This document shows positions 4,808 to 5,125 of a stretch of 5,125 nucleotides of DNA, in pieces (within the stretch, counting starts at the first letter, position 1; each line of letters starts with the position of its first letter). The translations under genes and the position numbers were made by a program. Origin of the DNA: Patescibacteria group bacterium (GTDB taxonomy: Bacteria > Patescibacteriota > Minisyncoccia > Phycocordibacterales > JAGLOS01); NCBI GenBank assembly GCA_018814635.1, contig JAHIYV010000141.1, positions 1 through 5,125 on the forward strand. Direction: 5' to 3'. Under the pieces are notes generated by a model. The model did no database searches. It had not been told where the DNA came from and was given only the letters and a program-made list of their open reading frames with translations.

Positions 4808-5125
4808 ATGAAAGACAAAAATAACAAAACAACACAGCTTCTAGAAAAAAGTATAAAAAATCTAAGAGAAAACCTTAATTCATTATCAATGGATAAGTTT
4901 GTAGGAACAACTATTGAAACTTTAATGGGCATAGAAAGAGATGAATACATTGAAGAAATAAATGATCCTGCAAAAGATAAAGGGAATGGATACTATGGTA
5001 GAGCAATGAGTAGTTTTTCTAAGAATTCTCTTGCTGTAAATGTTCCAAGAACAAGAACTGGATTGTTTTCACCAGTAACACTAGAATTGCTAAAAATTAA
5101 CAGAGAAAAGGTCGATGAGATAGCA
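4808..5125 (+). CDS. IS256-family (Mutator-type) transposase, N-terminal part
   Basis: An open frame of 106 codons runs to the window edge without a stop. The N-terminal third of an IS256/Mutator DDE transposase is recognisable: an amphipathic leader, then FVGTTIETLMGIERDEYIEE (residues 32-51) matching the LLeaEreEhLG block, NGYYGRAM (61-68) matching RNGYYSR, and VNVPRTRTGLFSP (79-91) matching the conserved VPRdRdGeF-P block. Full-length family members are about 380-420 residues, so the DDE catalytic core lies beyond the window and integrity cannot be judged. ATG 4808 is chosen because an in-frame TAA lies at 4799-4801. There is no clear SD before it, unlike every operon gene, consistent with weak translation or foreign origin. 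The next in-frame ATG is at 4889. Confidence 0.88.
   Translation, partial: MKDKNNKTTQLLEKSIKNLRENLNSLSMDKFVGTTIETLMGIERDEYIEEINDPAKDKGNGYYGRAMSSFSKNSLAVNVPRTRTGLFSPVTLELLKINREKVDEIA

Larger units (their letters stand above)
4735..5125 (+). mobile_element. Left end of an IS256/Mutator-type insertion sequence (partial)
   Basis: The region turns markedly AT-rich after the terminator and holds the start of an IS256-type transposase. The probable left terminal repeat is the GC-rich segment beginning at GGGGACCCC (4735-4743) and running through CACACAAAAGTGTG to GTCTGACA (4756-4763). CACAC (4743-4747) and GTGTG (4752-4756) form a small internal hairpin. The exact outer border and the target-site duplication cannot be fixed because the right end is outside the window. 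The border could lie anywhere from about 4700 to 4735. The element inserted just beyond the operon terminator and leaves the operon intact. Confidence 0.7.

Noticed and set aside
1..5125. CRISPR array, tRNA or rRNA genes
   Set aside because: No regularly spaced repeats and no cloverleaf or rRNA-like segments were seen. The only direct repeats are the two tandem duplications reported.

Overview
The window holds one compact five-gene operon on the + strand (about 1-4665), closed by an intrinsic terminator and followed directly by the left end of an IS256/Mutator-type insertion sequence that runs off the window. The organism is a bacterium: Shine-Dalgarno (SD) sites are strong (one is a perfect 10-nt AAAGGAGGTG), gaps between genes are 9-90 nt, and the terminator is a classic stem plus T-run. 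Lineage cannot be fixed from the sequence. An uncultured group, for example a candidate-phylum bacterium, is only a guess. The operon has moderate base composition, while the insertion sequence is clearly AT-rich and looks foreign to it.

Layout. 1-88: leader with a possible extended -10 promoter and a boxA-like element. 89-829: calcineurin-like metallophosphoesterase. 821-970: a 72-bp near-perfect tandem duplication covering the end of that gene, the next SD and the first codons of the kinase, which creates a 17-codon mini-ORF ahead of the kinase. 920-1714: cytosolic Hanks-type Ser/Thr protein kinase. 1729-2754: von Willebrand factor A (vWA) protein with an intact metal site between Ser/Arg-rich disordered ends. 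2760-2807: inverted repeat that could hide the SD of the next gene. 2776-3789: short pyruvate-kinase-like protein with only the barrel and a small B domain. 3799-4611: short radical SAM protein resembling the core of RlmN/Cfr. 4593-4624: perfect 16-bp tandem duplication that supplies the stop codon of the radical SAM gene. 4631-4663: terminator. About 4735-5125: insertion sequence with its promoter and the first 106 codons of its transposase.

How the parts may work together (inference). A kinase next to a vWA protein recalls the TerY-P triad of tellurium-resistance-related stress systems (vWA, kinase, PP2C phosphatase). Here no PP2C is visible and a metallophosphoesterase occupies the phosphatase position. 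The two downstream enzymes look like repurposed relatives of pyruvate kinase and of an RNA-modifying radical SAM enzyme. A plausible reading is a phospho-signalling module (kinase, phosphatase, vWA scaffold) controlling a small biosynthetic or modification module (PK-like and radical SAM). I know of no described system with this exact gene set. Whether it is conserved as a unit is the decisive question and needs a gene-neighbourhood search.
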